Origin: Diphasiastrum complanatum
Taxonomy: Eukaryota; Streptophyta; Lycopodiopsida; Lycopodiales; Lycopodiaceae
Assembly (NCBI GenBank): GCA_029204225.1
Contig: CM055107.1
Location: forward strand, 22,200,178 to 22,264,177
DNA: 64,000 nt
Direction of reading: 5' to 3'
Below the pieces are notes generated by a model, which was given only the letters and a program-made list of their open reading frames with translations, searched no databases and was not told the DNA's origin. Each line of letters starts with the position of its first letter. The stretch's first letter is position 1. Positions 13,231 to 22,743 of the stretch are shown here, piece after piece. A program made the position numbers and the translations under genes.

Positions 13231-15641
13231 AGCAACAAGAGCAATGGAGAGCAATGCTTAGCCAAACTGTCCAAAATGGAATACACAATGAGCATCTAAG
13301 TACTCTACCTGGATGTGACCAAATGCCACCAAACCCTAAGGTTAACCACTTACTAAATGTAGGGCACCCCCAAAAGTCAAGATAGGGCCCCTAAACAAAA
13401 TTAGACCCCTAAGGACCCACGAGTCAATACATGACCAAAATTGGGTCCAACTGAACTAAAGACAAACTTAAGATGGCCTAAATAACTAAATACCCATGGT
13501 TACACAAATCTCGACCTTTTGGGTCAAAGTAACCTATGGATTAACTTTAGCATAGTCACTTATTTCTAACACAAAAAATCGTGCCAAAACAAAAAAAACA
13601 GATTATATGTATTTTTTGCCCTGAACCATGTTGTAACCAACCCAACTGTGACCGTGGATGAGGGGTGCATCTATGGTTCTATCCAAATATTGTTTCAATT
13701 GGATGCTTATATTGTTTTTGGTAATCTTGGATCTGATAGCAAGATACAATGCCTTGTTCTAACAAGTAAATCAATAAATGTTGCGAGGGAAATGCCCTTT
13801 ATTAAAAACCTTAAACTCTAATCCTCTAGCATCTAGCAACAACTTTTAAATTCCATTCTTGAGACAAATATTTCATGCACAAACAAACTAGAATCGAGTT
13901 AAACTCAACAAACATTTCATGCACAATCGGCCTAAAACTTAAATTTTAAGGAATGGAGCCAACATCAGATAGTCTATGATTCCATGGGAGTGATTTATGA
14001 AAGGAATGTTGGGTTTATTTACCCATTGTTTTAGCATCTTACCCTTTTTTTTGTCATTCTTTAACTTTTCAATGCTTTGTGATACTTTTGCAAGAGGTTC
14101 AATAAAAGAAATTTGGAATGGCAAAATCAAAGTTGGAGGAGACAACTCGTTGGGACTTTTTGGACTCTCTTTGTCCCAATTTTGGGCGTTCCAAACCTAA
14201 CCTCAGATTTGTAATTCAGCGGATCCACCTACCACAAGAAAAAAAACAAAAAATCATCTACCTTTTTCATTTGGTATGTGTGCAGTCTCACAATATTGTT
14301 GATTTCACACGTGGTACAAAAGGGTGGTCAGCTCTGCTTCCCATTTCTGGCCAAAACAATACCCTACAATATTGGCCAAAACATGACCTACAATGCATAA
14401 AGAAGGGTTTTACAAGGCATAAATTGAAAAAAATACTGTTAAATTCCTGGTGTTAAGACCTTTCATTTGAGACTCATTATTTCTCTAAAAGCATTCCAGG
14501 CGTCTAACAATTCATATTTACTGTCTTATCATTGGTGATGTCATTATCAGCACTAAATTTTTAACTGAATAATTGAATAGATAGCTAAAACATTTCTAAA
14601 GGTGGGACTGATTAGCCATTTGGATATCTAAAAGAGATGAAGAGTCCCCAATAACTAAGACATTGCAAAACTTGCTTAGTGATATTTTCATTGTGACTAC
14701 TAGCGATGTGCGCCCGTCGCCCGCAGACTTGCGGGCGGGCATGCGTTTTGGGTGGGCAGGGCGGTTGGGCAAAGAGCTTCCTGTGGGAGGAGAGGGAAAA
14801 AATTTTGAAAAAAAAGGGAGGGGGGGGGGGCCAGGCAGCGCGAGCTGCCCATGTGCAGGAAAGCACCAGGGGGGGGCATGGGCCCGTCACGCGTTAGCTG
14901 GGCAGCGTTAGCGCTGCCCCACTAAAGTTCTAATATATACAGATTCTCTTCTTGGAAAGGTCAATTCTTGCATTTGTCTCAACTTTGGGATTATTCCGAT
15001 AATTGTATCAATTTAGAAAACTATTTAGTTGCCTGGAGTGCTTGGGCAGGAAAGTTCCACACCAATATAGACTAATCTTAATAAATGGATTGATCAATTC
15101 TGTTTTCGCGTATTGGAATGTCTGTAGAAAGAAAATGGATATCTGGAACTGAACCGAATTGGTGTCAGCGGACAAACGGCCGGCTTGGGCAGCAGCTGGC
15201 TACATCTAAACAACTCTATTACTTATACAGAAAGGTGTGTTCAAAAAAATGTATAAACTGGCCAACTGCAAGCACGATAAAATACATTACAAGACGGTGA
15301 AAAGGAACATGCACCAAGGCCTGAAGCTGCGCAATAAACAGGAAACCAAAACAAATTGAGAAAGAGTCAAACGCATGATTTCAAGCAAACCAAAACAGCA
15401 ACAAGCCGCTGCATTGCAACATAGACTCAGTGAGGCCATACCAGAAAAAGTCTTGACTGCTCAGCATATCCAGCACTTCATTCTCCGAGATGGCAGTCAG
15501 ACCATCTGCCGGCGAAATAGAGTGATACACATTCCCTTCCGCAGACCTAGTCGATGCACTGGCACTTGCACTTGTGGTAGCAGTATCAAGGCACACTTGT
15601 CTCAGCTTTTGGCTCAGGCAAAGCCTTTCCACGCTCTCCAT
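2754..15641 (-). CDS. WEE1: WEE1-type protein kinase, ten coding exons
   Basis: WEE1 kinases phosphorylate the Tyr in the glycine loop of cyclin-dependent kinases and delay cell-cycle entry, in plants mainly after DNA damage or replication stress. Exons in transcript order: 15641-15442, 9442-9382, 6115-6052, 5076-4816, 4627-4554, 4384-4275, 4069-4029, 3616-3465, 3306-2953, 2864-2754. All borders are GT/AG and phases match, giving 1428 nt, 475 residues and TAA; as recalled, Arabidopsis WEE1 is about 500. Visible motifs: SQDFFCTPDFVTP in the N-terminal region (about 60-73, split by intron 1), PPCIKNPF before the kinase, glycine loop GLGNFSRVFKV (223-233), AIK Lys245, helix-C Glu263, HLDIKPDN (Asp338), GDFG (Asp355), EEGDSRYMPLEIL. 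The HLD form of the catalytic loop and the EEGD-RYMP-EIL activation segment are WEE1 hallmarks. ATG at 15641 directly follows an in-frame TGA, so an extra upstream exon is possible only by splicing. Confidence 0.93.
5077..6051 (-). other. WEE1 intron 3
   Basis: AT-rich intron between exon 3 and exon 4. It has no recognisable coding or repeat content. Confidence 0.7.
6052..6115 (-). CDS. WEE1: WEE1 exon 3 (64 nt)
   Basis: A small exon read as EKGNVSPPKGLTPMRSKRPR plus P and the first base of a Gly codon. It is bounded by ATTGCAG acceptor and GTAGGT donor. The basic SPP/TP/KRPRP stretch matches the proline-directed, basic segment seen in other plant WEE1 N-termini. Phase 0 at its start and phase 1 at its end fit exons 2 and 4 exactly. 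Confidence 0.85.
6116..8333 (-). other. WEE1 intron 2, first part
   Basis: AT-rich intron sequence. Open frames such as 6969-7262 and 7873-8082 have no recognisable motif and are probably chance. No tRNA or complete element was seen. Confidence 0.6.
8334..8890. repeat. GGGAAAC/GTTTCCC-rich repeat block in WEE1 intron 2
   Basis: About 550 bases dense in GGGAAA and TTTCCC on both strands. It opens with the perfect 16-bp palindrome GGGAAACGCGTTTCCC (8334-8349). A ~50-bp segment at 8458-8507 containing AGAATGCTGCAAG recurs at 8617-8666, a spacing of 159 bases. The composition differs from the AT-rich intron around it. It is probably a remnant of a non-coding transposon or satellite-like unit; the class is unknown. 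Confidence 0.6.
9382..9442 (-). CDS. WEE1: WEE1 exon 2 (61 nt)
   Basis: Completes the conserved TPDFVTP motif after the exon 1 sequence SSQDFFC; the Cys codon is split as TG|T across intron 1. It then reads TEQQIVVDFDGNK and ends at AAG|GTAACA. It lies about 6 kb from exon 1 and 3.3 kb from exon 3. The exact motif continuity and phase make this the correct exon, although it is only 61 nt. Confidence 0.9.
9443..11523 (-). other. WEE1 intron 1, proximal part
   Basis: AT-rich intron DNA with no gene. It contains a local direct repeat (10665-10900, listed separately). Open frames at 9947-10192 show no motif. Confidence 0.6.
10665..10900. repeat. Two ~78-bp direct repeats 157 bp apart
   Basis: ACAACCTCAT followed by a TCCATACT segment, then GACGCATGCACTAAGTC-like sequence and AGGATAGTACAC, occurs at about 10665-10742 and again at 10822-10899 with scattered mismatches. 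It appears to be a diverged tandem duplication inside WEE1 intron 1. Confidence 0.7.
11524..12385 (-). pseudogene. copia gag polyprotein, one nonsense codon
   Basis: The likely start is the Met of MAKESEAIGSLFSEDRLDG (about 12385) rather than the upstream in-frame Met. The UBN2/gag-polypeptide pattern is clear: GTNYSLWSYMMKNLL, then AWHTLYTMYR and a region ending SLPSSYLPF. A single TAA at 11804-11806 interrupts the frame. Beyond it the same frame continues with ELVGLLLQEEQTRQNF, a Lys/Gly-rich linker and a CCHC knuckle CHYCKRYGHFIKDC. Gag packages element RNA. With one stop and no pol, it is probably inactive. Confidence 0.8.
13098..13571 (-). repeat. copia long terminal repeat (474 bp)
   Basis: Bounded by TGTAGG on the left and TTTCTAACA on the right in plus orientation (TG...CA), directly next to the tRNA-Met primer site. 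It includes a (GA)n run at about 13188-13229. Only one LTR of this element is in the window. Confidence 0.75.
13188..13229. repeat. (GA)n microsatellite
   Basis: About 20 GA units inside the copia LTR. The Arg-Glu reading frame across it is an artefact. Confidence 0.9.
13572..14699 (-). other. WEE1 intron 1, distal part
   Basis: AT-rich intron DNA beyond the copia LTR. No coding or structural feature is recognised. Confidence 0.55.
14700..14935. other. GC-rich island with hairpins in WEE1 intron 1
   Basis: A sharply GC-rich 230-bp block in AT-rich DNA. It contains CCCGCAGACTTGCGGG (inverted repeat), a G11 run near 14820, and a strong stem GGGCAGCG-TTAG-CGCTGCCC at about 14910-14929. It could be the end of a non-autonomous DNA transposon (hAT- or Helitron-like), but no matching terminal repeat or target duplication was found. 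Confidence 0.5.
15442..15641 (-). CDS. WEE1: WEE1 exon 1
   Basis: Starts MESVERLCLSQKLRQ and ends NEVLDMLSSQDFF plus TG of a split Cys codon at donor TG|GTATGG. The terminal SQDFF joins exon 2 to give the plant WEE1 signature SQDFFCTPD. The ATG has G at -3 and G at +4, a good context. An in-frame TGA immediately precedes it. The N-terminal ~45 residues are Ser/Ala/Thr-rich and poorly conserved, as expected in this family. Confidence 0.85.
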
Positions 15642-15728
15642 TCACCTACAACCACAATCATCCTCAATCTCCCATCACATTCCCCTCATCGTCATCGCCA
15701 TCGCCATCGCCGAGGAAAATTAAGCGCA

Positions 15729-15771
<43 letters not shown>

Positions 15772-15830
15772 TTTGCTTCTGTTTTCGATTTGTATAAGAA
15801 AAAGAGCAAAAAGGAAGGGTAATGAATATG
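15642..15830 (-). promoter_or_regulatory. WEE1 leader with a 10-codon uORF and (GA)n tract
   Basis: Upstream of the chosen ATG the sense strand carries a (GA)n run (15769-15732). It is followed by a short upstream ORF at 15707-15675: MAMAMTMRGM then TGA, with five in-frame ATGs. The uORF stop lies 33 bases before the main ATG. If transcribed, it could lower WEE1 translation. The transcription start was not located, so this is inference. TTGTAG just before the main ATG could also be a weak 3' splice site. Confidence 0.5.
15732..15769. repeat. (CT)n microsatellite in WEE1 leader
   Basis: About 19 CT units on the plus strand, which read (GA)n in the WEE1 transcript. Confidence 0.9.
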
Positions 15831-16759
15831 GGTCACCTGCCATAAAATAGAGGTGAGTGACCTTTGGCGTCGGGGTCAGTGGCCAGGGCCAATTGGCATG
15901 CACGGACCATTAATATTACCACGTCACTGACCTGGCTGTAATTTTTGTTAGGGCCCTTTTGCTTTTGCTTTGCCTTGCCTTGCCTTGAAGTAAGGTACAA
16001 TTGCATACATTGAGTTTGGAGCTACTTTGAATATGGTACCAGCTATATTTGTTATTAGAGTGTGTGAAGGGTGTGATCTCGAGATTAGTATCATTAGGAT
16101 TCATCGAAAAGGATCGTTAAATAATGCAACTTTCTGAGTTTTGCATTTTTAGTAGCACAAGTGCAATCTGGGTATATTTAGAGGCATTTGCCTAAATAGG
16201 AAAACTATGTCTTTTTTTAAGTACATCTTCTCACACATGATGCATTGGTGTATCATCATTGGGTTGGGCTCGCCTACATGTGTCTAGTTGGTGCATTTTG
16301 CCTGGGCTGGGCTGGCCCACCTAGGTTCGACTGTAGAATATGATCCCTTGAGTTGATTATACCAAAAAGCAATTTGTTTTAATAAAATATTATGAAACGC
16401 TTTCTTTAATAAATTGGGAGATTAAAGAACTTGTTTATCTTCTCTTCACATATGGACTACATAATGTGTGTTAGTTGGCACACTATAGGTATCTAGTGGC
16501 AAATCCTCTTGTCAAGTCGCAATAGCCACTTCACTCTTTTTCCTTAGAGCATATGGAGTCACACTGTAGGATATAATGGCAAGTATTTTCATCAAGTCAC
16601 AATAACAACAAGACAAAAGGACAAGTTATTTAATGCAACTCGACGAGAGGACTTGCCATTTCAAAAAGACGAGTCATTTTTGTTCTAAAATGCACCTCCA
16701 AACACACATTATCAAGCATAATATTGCTAAAAATAAAATTGGGATTACGTACAATGCTA
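15831..16759. other. Upstream region of WEE1, no gene recognised
   Basis: Probably contains the WEE1 promoter. No convincing TATA box or E2F site could be fixed by eye. TTTGGCGTC at about 15862 is only a near match to an E2F element. Confidence 0.45.
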
Positions 16760-17230
16760 ATCGCCAAGATCAAGCTTACTTTTTTCTCTCTCTCTTTTCT
16801 CTCACAAAAAGCATAACAATATTCCATCCAAACAATTAGCAAATCCAAATACTAACAAGATAAGAAAAAACATGAGGGATGGAGCAAGAAAGAAATAACA
16901 AGGACATCAAATTGCAAATTGGTTACTAGAGTTTCCACCTTCTTGATTGAACATAAAAATGAATTACAAAGCACCACTTTATATAGTGGATTCTAGGTTA
17001 CTTGGCCTTAAAGCCTATTGGCCTATTCCTCCCTCCTTATTTGAATTTGAAATTGGGGGAATTCCACTTTTATTAACTAACTTGACTAATAGGCCATGAC
17101 ATTTCATTCCCGCATTTTGGTCTAATGTCCTATTAACTTCTAATTAATCAAATAACTATGTGAACATCGGGTTGGACTTACACACGTAGGGTGCCAAATC
17201 TCTCTCACTTATGAACTACTTACCCGATAT
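16760..17230 (-). repeat. Partial LTR related to the solo LTR at 20.3-21.1 kb
   Basis: Shares long stretches with 20560-21050, including CTCTCACAAAAAGCATAA, TCTAATTAATCAAATAAC and GGACTTACACACGTAGGGTG. TATATAAAG on the minus strand suggests the same orientation. Both ends diverge, and no TG/CA borders or target duplication were seen, so it is a degraded or partial copy. It lies just before the gypsy gag. Confidence 0.65.
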
Positions 17231-17384
17231 GAAAAAAACAAAAGCTATGCCCTCAGCTATAAACCGACAAGATCTTCTATGGGATTCACAATATTATACA
17301 GGCTACAGCTCGTCAAGCAACCTCCTATCATGCTTGTGCTTAGCTTCAAATTGGGCAACAATCAATTCCTGTAAATGAATTGAT

Positions 17385-18843
17385 TTGAGGCCATCAATAA
17401 CAAGACAAGAATCTTGGATGCTATTCCAAAACTTATCAGACTTATGCTCTAGCACAAATCTCTCGACATCAAATTTCAGACAAAAAAGAGAAGAGAAATA
17501 CCGAGACTGGTCACTCTTGAAGGAAGCATTTATCAAACGCTTCAAGCCAGTTCGCTTGATTGAAAGTCCTTTTGTCAAGTTTAGTAACATCAAAATGACA
17601 AAAGATGAGAAAGTGCGTGACTACATTGAACGATTTAAAAGATTAAAAATTCAGGTCCAAGAGCAACCAACTGAATCTATGCTCATAATTTGGTTCCTCG
17701 TTGGACTTCCATGATGGATACGACATGAACTTTGCTCCAATGATGAATACACATCATTGAAACAAGCCATGTCTGATGCCATTCGGGAAGAAGACGAGAG
17801 ATCAGATGTCGATGAGCCACGTGAACAGAGAGCACATCGTGTTGTCCGAGAAGCTCGACCAAATGAGGAAACCCGAGAACAGTTGTGGAAAACATAGATA
17901 GAGTTGCTTAACCAGCAACACCAACAACAGATGGAAAAACTCACGAAAGAGTTTCAAAACACTCTTAAGTCTATCCAGAGTTTGATGCCAGGTCAGTTAC
18001 CCACTGGCCAAATCCACCATAGACGAGAGAATACATGGTGCCCTCATTGTCGAGGTGCACACACTGGCAATGAGTGCCCATCATACCAACCGGTCCCAGA
18101 TACTTCATTGATCAAATGTGACATCTGTGACTTCATACATCTCTCTATTGCTATTATAATCCGAGGAACCAGCCTCACAACCAGTCAGGGGGACATTACC
18201 AACTCCTAGACACCAGTTTGTTTCACAAACTCAAAATCAGCATTACCCATCAAGAAACAACCAAGTCCATATACAAGAGTTGCCTAGACAATCTAGACAT
18301 GAACCTCCACCACAGTTGGCGCTCTTAGGACCACCTCCAAGGGGACAACCTGATCTAGGAGCACAAAAACATAGACACCCTCGAGAATCTGCACAAACAC
18401 ATCTTGTGGAAAACTCCTACAATCACTCATATCATCACAATACAACACTTCCATCTGTTAGTTCTCAACAATATCCAACCGACAACTCATGCTCGTGCAA
18501 ACGGGGTGAGTATTCCACACCACCGGAAAATCCAGCACAGCTAGCCATCCAAGATGGTTATGTTATTGCCACAGGACCAATGAGCAACCGCTGTTTTATT
18601 TGTGGCGAAACTGGCCACTTCATGGTTGACTGTAAAGTTAAGAACCAATACCATGCGGAGTGTCCATACTATGTTCGTAAACACAGTTTCAAAGACTGCC
18701 CTAAACAACCTAACAGGATCCTTCCAACACGTCATAAAAAACTATGCCATTCCATAGTGCGCTCAAATCTTTCACCGGACTTCAATGATATATCCATCGT
18801 AGTTTTCCGCTGCCTACTATTGCTAGTGACCAACGAAAAATAG
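17385..18843 (+). pseudogene. gypsy gag with CCHC knuckle
   Basis: The retrotransposon gag pattern (LKEAFIKRF, VRDYIERFKRLKIQV) spans 17500-17715, then continues in frame past stops through a Glu/Arg-rich linker. Cys/His motifs are CPHCRGAHTGNEC (~18040) and the canonical knuckle CFICGETGHFMVDC (~18593). At least three stops or shifts break it (17715, 17896, 18209). It encodes a capsid/nucleocapsid-like product and is inactive as it stands. Confidence 0.75.
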
Positions 18844-18872
18844 AAGAGATTCCTGAAATTCTCCAGATTCCT

Positions 18873-19985
18873 ATGAATCTACTGAATATAGGTGTTGCTA
18901 AGGAGACTAGCATCACCCTGTCTTTGTCCTATAGAGACTATCCTGCAGTATCTGCTATTCTTGATAGCGAATCAGGCGTTAATATAATGGCTTTGTCCTT
19001 GGCAAAGTCATTGGGCTTCCATACCCTCGATCAACCACAATACAAACTTCGCATGGCTGATCAACGCGTTACAAACCCTACTGGTCATTTATCAAATTTC
19101 AAAGTTCGAATAGCAGGTGTCAAATTTGTAATCGATTGTGTCATATTAGACTTACCAGAAGATGCTAATACTTATAAACTCCTTCTTGGTACACCCTGGC
19201 TCCAGATGGCAAGTGTTGTTCAAGATTGGAAGCATAGCAAAATCACCTTTGGCAATCACACAAATGAGTCACTGTTGATTCAACACACATGGGATGTGTA
19301 TCCAGACGAAGTCTGGGATACAATCGATGACGACATGATAAGTGAGGCCACAACACCGCCCACTCAAAACCCACAAAAACCTCGGTTACAAAAAAATAAA
19401 ATTATCGATACAAAATTAACTGAGCGTCAAAAACAGATGCCTGAGAAGCTTAAGCAGCCGATTAAGCCCTTGTCTAAAGAGACAGAAACCAAACCATCAA
19501 ACCAAGCTTCCACGTCCGGTAGTGACTCAACACAGATGATTCCCAAAGTTCTAGAAAACTTTGTGGAACCACCTTTTGATCTTCTACAAAAATTTAAAGA
19601 TTTCACACTAGATGACATCGTTATCCAGTTACCGCAGCCACACCGGGAACCTACACCAAGTTCCAACTCCTTTGAAGGACCAGCTAAAATGATGGCATTA
19701 AACCGTAAAGATCATGACGAGGACATGGATCGCATAGTTCATGTTGGTGCACACCTTTCCTCCGAACAATTCTCTGATCTAGAAGCTTTAATTTGCAAAT
19801 ATCAGGATGTATTTGCATGGAACTCTACAAAAATTAAAGGAATTCTACCTAAAGTCGTGGTTCATACGATTCCTTTAGAAGACAACGCTAAGCCTATTAG
19901 GGCTAAACCTTATAGAAGTAACCCCGTCTATCGCGAGAGAATCGATGAAGATATTAGGAAATTGTTGGATGTTGGCTTCATTTAG
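18873..19985 (+). pseudogene. gypsy protease and start of RT
   Basis: A 370-codon open frame. An aspartic protease region has the active-site form AILDSESGVNIM (usual D-S/T-G; here Ser-Glu-Ser-Gly, so the catalytic triad is altered) and the flap-side LLLGTPWLQ. A long Lys/Pro/Thr linker follows, then the pre-RT segment IPLEDNAKPIRAKPYR. The frame ends at GFI-stop, where the RT continues in another frame. Confidence 0.75.
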
Positions 19986-20040
19986 GAAGTCCAACATACT
20001 GATTCGGTATCACCCATTGTGGTTGTTTCAAGAAAAACGG

Positions 20041-22198
20041 CAAACTTCGTATCTGTGTCGATCTCAAGAACCTTAATGCGATTACGAAAAAAGACCATTT
20101 TCCCTTGTCTTTAACAACCCAAATCTTAGAGGAAATGGCAGGAGTTGAAGCTTTCAGCTTCTTGGATGGATTTAGCGGTTATTTCCTTGTTCAAATAGCC
20201 CCTGAAGATAAACATAAAACGGCCTTTGCCACAGAGAACGGGGTTTATGCTTATAATGTCATGCCTTTTGGCTTATGCAACGCCCCTTCAGCATTTCAGA
20301 GGGTCATGCAACTGGCCTTCCAAGACTTGTTACATCGGATTGTGTAGTGGGTTTCTTTCCTTGCCTAATCTGAATCCAAGATCTAGTTAATATAGCATCA
20401 AAGAGACAGAGTTAGTTGTCACGCGTAGGTTCGTTCTCATGAGAGCGATAGTATAGTTCAGATTTCAACATGCATGGAGGATCTAACACTAACATCCATT
20501 AACACTAAGCATCAACACTACATCCGTTAACCCTAAATCCACAACAATGATAGAAACTTACTCTTCTCTCTCTCCTTTCTCTCTCACAAAAAGCATAAGA
20601 AATAGCAATCCCAATAATGATCAGATCCAACAATTAGCAAAATCCAAAGAAAGCATGAGAAATGGAGGAGAAGAGAGGAAGATCAAGGACATTCATCAAT
20701 CCATTTCTAAAGAGAACCAATCTGCTTTATTGAAATGAGGAAATGAACATGAGGAACAACTCGAGTTGGTCCCTTTTTATAGTAGAGAGGAGGACCCTGG
20801 CCTCTGAATCCTATTGGTCTAGTCTTGCCTCTCTTTTTATTCAAATTTAAAAAAGTGTGAGAACCATCAAAATTGGAGGGAAACCCAACTTTATTCACTA
20901 ACTTGACATTTAGGCCCTGCGACATTAAAAGTCCCGCAAAAAGGCCTAAAGTCCTTTTATTAACATTCTAATTAATCAAATAACTATGTGATCATCGGGT
21001 TGGACTTACACACGTAGGGTGTCAAATCCCTCTCACTTATTAACTAGGGTTAGGGTTGCCTTGGGATCTGCAAACCCTCCAACAGATTGTCGAGATTTAT
21101 CTCGGTGATCTGGGTGTGCATTCCTCAGCCACTACGCACCTTGATGCACTGGAGAAAATCTTCATTCGCTGCCGTAGATTTGGAATTTCACTAAACCCTG
21201 ATAAGTGTCAAATCTGGGTCACCCATGAGGTAGTACTCGGACATATAATTTCAAAGGATGGTATTTCTACCGACCCTTCAAAAATCAAGGTAATAGTTGA
21301 AATGCCCTTACCTGCAACAATGAAGGAAGTTTACGTCTTCCTCGGTCACACAAATTATTATCGCATCTTTATAATCGATTATGTCGGCAAGGCACGCCTC
21401 TTTTATTTAGTTGTGGTAGATCCTCGGTGGACCGAAGAACGCATTAAAGCCTTTAAGGAGTTGAAAACAACCCTTACCACGGCACCCATACTCCGTTTGC
21501 CAGACTACACAAAAGAATTCCATGTGCATACCGACGGCAGTAAGTATGCCATTGGAGGTCTTCTTGCACAACCTTGTGAGTATGGCAAGGATTTCCCAAT
21601 ACGTTTCTTGAGCAGACAACTGGTGTCTACTGAAGTAAACAATACAACCACCGAGTGAGAAGCATTGACGATGGTCTATGCTGTTCAGCAACTAAGACAT
21701 TATCTACTAGGCCAGACCCACCGGAAGAGTACGCCATACTATCCTAGATGTAATGGCTAGGCCGAATCAACTAACAAGACGATATGTAAGATATTGACGA
21801 AGATAGTTGAAACCAGCCGCTTTGATTGGGAAACAGAACTCTTCTCAGCTATCTGGGCTTACCGCACCACCCCAAAGAAAGCCACTGGATGGGTTACCCC
21901 ATTTTATTTAGTGTATGGTCAAGAGGCGGTAATGCTTGTAGAATTCTTAGTCTCTTCTCTAAAAATCATGACATCCTTCTCTATAGCTCTCTGTGAGAAA
22001 GCTACAATTGAGCCACAAGTCAAAACCAGGCTGTTTATGTTAGCCCAGTTATGCGAGACAATACTCATATCTTACCACGCACAACTAGTCAACACAAGAC
22101 TTCAGAAGGCCTGGCATGACCGTCACTTGCGAAACAAGGATTTACACTTACGTGACCAGGTGCTTCTTTATACATCAAAAAGCACCCCGACAAATTGA
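20041..22198 (+). pseudogene. gypsy RT, RNase H and integrase remnants
   Basis: RT motifs are LRICVDLKNLNAIT, FLDGFSGYFLVQIAPEDKHK and MPFGLCNAPSAFQRVMQ, up to the solo LTR. After it the RT continues with YLGDLGVHS, FGISLNPDKCQ and GHTNYYR, then RNase H start FHVHTDGSKYAIGG. A deletion joins LRHYLLGQ to an integrase C-terminal segment (IWAYRTTPKKATGWVTPF, YLVYGQEAVM). Skipping the solo LTR restores the RT reading frame exactly. Confidence 0.8.
20343..21084 (-). repeat. Solo LTR (742 bp) with 5-bp target duplication GATTG
   Basis: Begins TGTAGTGGG and ends CCTCCAACA in plus orientation. GATTG lies immediately on both sides (20338-20342 and 21085-21089). Removing the LTR and one GATTG rejoins the gypsy RT frame as LLHRIVEIYLGD. 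A TATAAAAAGGGACC box on the minus strand (near 20775) suggests a minus-strand LTR. This is a clean LTR-LTR recombination product, younger than the gypsy element it splits. Confidence 0.92.
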
Positions 22199-22743
22199 AA
22201 TTCCGAAGTGAGAGACCATATATTATCAATAAAATCTTTCCTAATGGTGCAGTCCAGCTACAAACACTTGACGGAATACTCCTAGACACTATCGTCAATA
22301 GTGGTCGTCTACAGCGATATTACGAGGAGTTGTTTTTTGTTGACCCAATTTAACACTTTTTCCAGGCATGTATTCTATATTTTTTATTTTCTTATTTCCT
22401 TGCTTGTTATTCTCTTTTTACATGCCTACTTTTTTAATCTTCTCTTGTTTATAATTCATACCTGTACTTATTTACTTTCTATGCATTTTCTTTTTCTATA
22501 TATACCCATTTGTCATGAATGTTCTAGGTCAACAAATGATAGACTACACCATATGAAACAAATTTATCACACTTTAGGCCCATCTCATTTCTGTTTGTCT
22601 GATATCTCAATATTCCCAATTAAACATACAATCATTCATTGAGATGCTTCTTTCCCATAAGAACTTCTACTTTGAGCCACAGTCATATTTTCCCCCTGAA
22701 GTTCTTCACTTGCATCACACAGCTCCATTCCTCCATACTAGGT
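22199..22743 (+). other. Region downstream of the gypsy integrase
   Basis: T-rich and AT-rich sequence, probably the 3' untranslated part of the gypsy element. No LTR border or polypurine tract was identified. Confidence 0.4.

Larger units (their letters stand above)
11524..13571 (-). mobile_element. Truncated Ty1/copia element: gag plus 5' LTR, no pol
   Basis: On the minus strand, the same strand as WEE1, the order is 5' LTR (13571-13098), a primer-binding site just inside it (GATACCA at 13091-13097 is the complement of TGGTATC), a ~650-bp leader, then gag down to about 11.5 kb. No protease, integrase or RT follows, and no 3' LTR was found. The element is therefore a deletion derivative or was cut by later rearrangement. 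It sits inside WEE1 intron 1. Confidence 0.8.
17300..22198 (+). mobile_element. Degenerate Ty3/gypsy element (gag-PR-RT-RH-IN)
   Basis: Domain order is gag (17.4-18.8 kb), protease (18.9-19.3), RT (19.9-20.34 and 21.09-21.5), RNase H (21.5-21.7) and integrase C-terminal part (21.73-22.2). PR before RT before IN identifies the gypsy order. Stops and frameshifts occur in gag and at 19985-20040. Most of RNase H and the first half of integrase are deleted at about 21720. The RT catalytic YxDD is degraded to YLGD. The solo LTR at 20343-21084 splits the RT. Its own LTRs were not identified, so the outer borders are approximate. Confidence 0.85.

Noticed and set aside
15862-15870. E2F binding site in the WEE1 upstream region
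   Set aside because: TTTGGCGTC departs from the E2F consensus at the last position and the transcription start is unknown.
21040-21056. Interstitial telomere repeat
   Set aside because: Only two TTAGGG-like units (TAGGGTTAGGGTT) lie within the solo LTR, so chance is sufficient.
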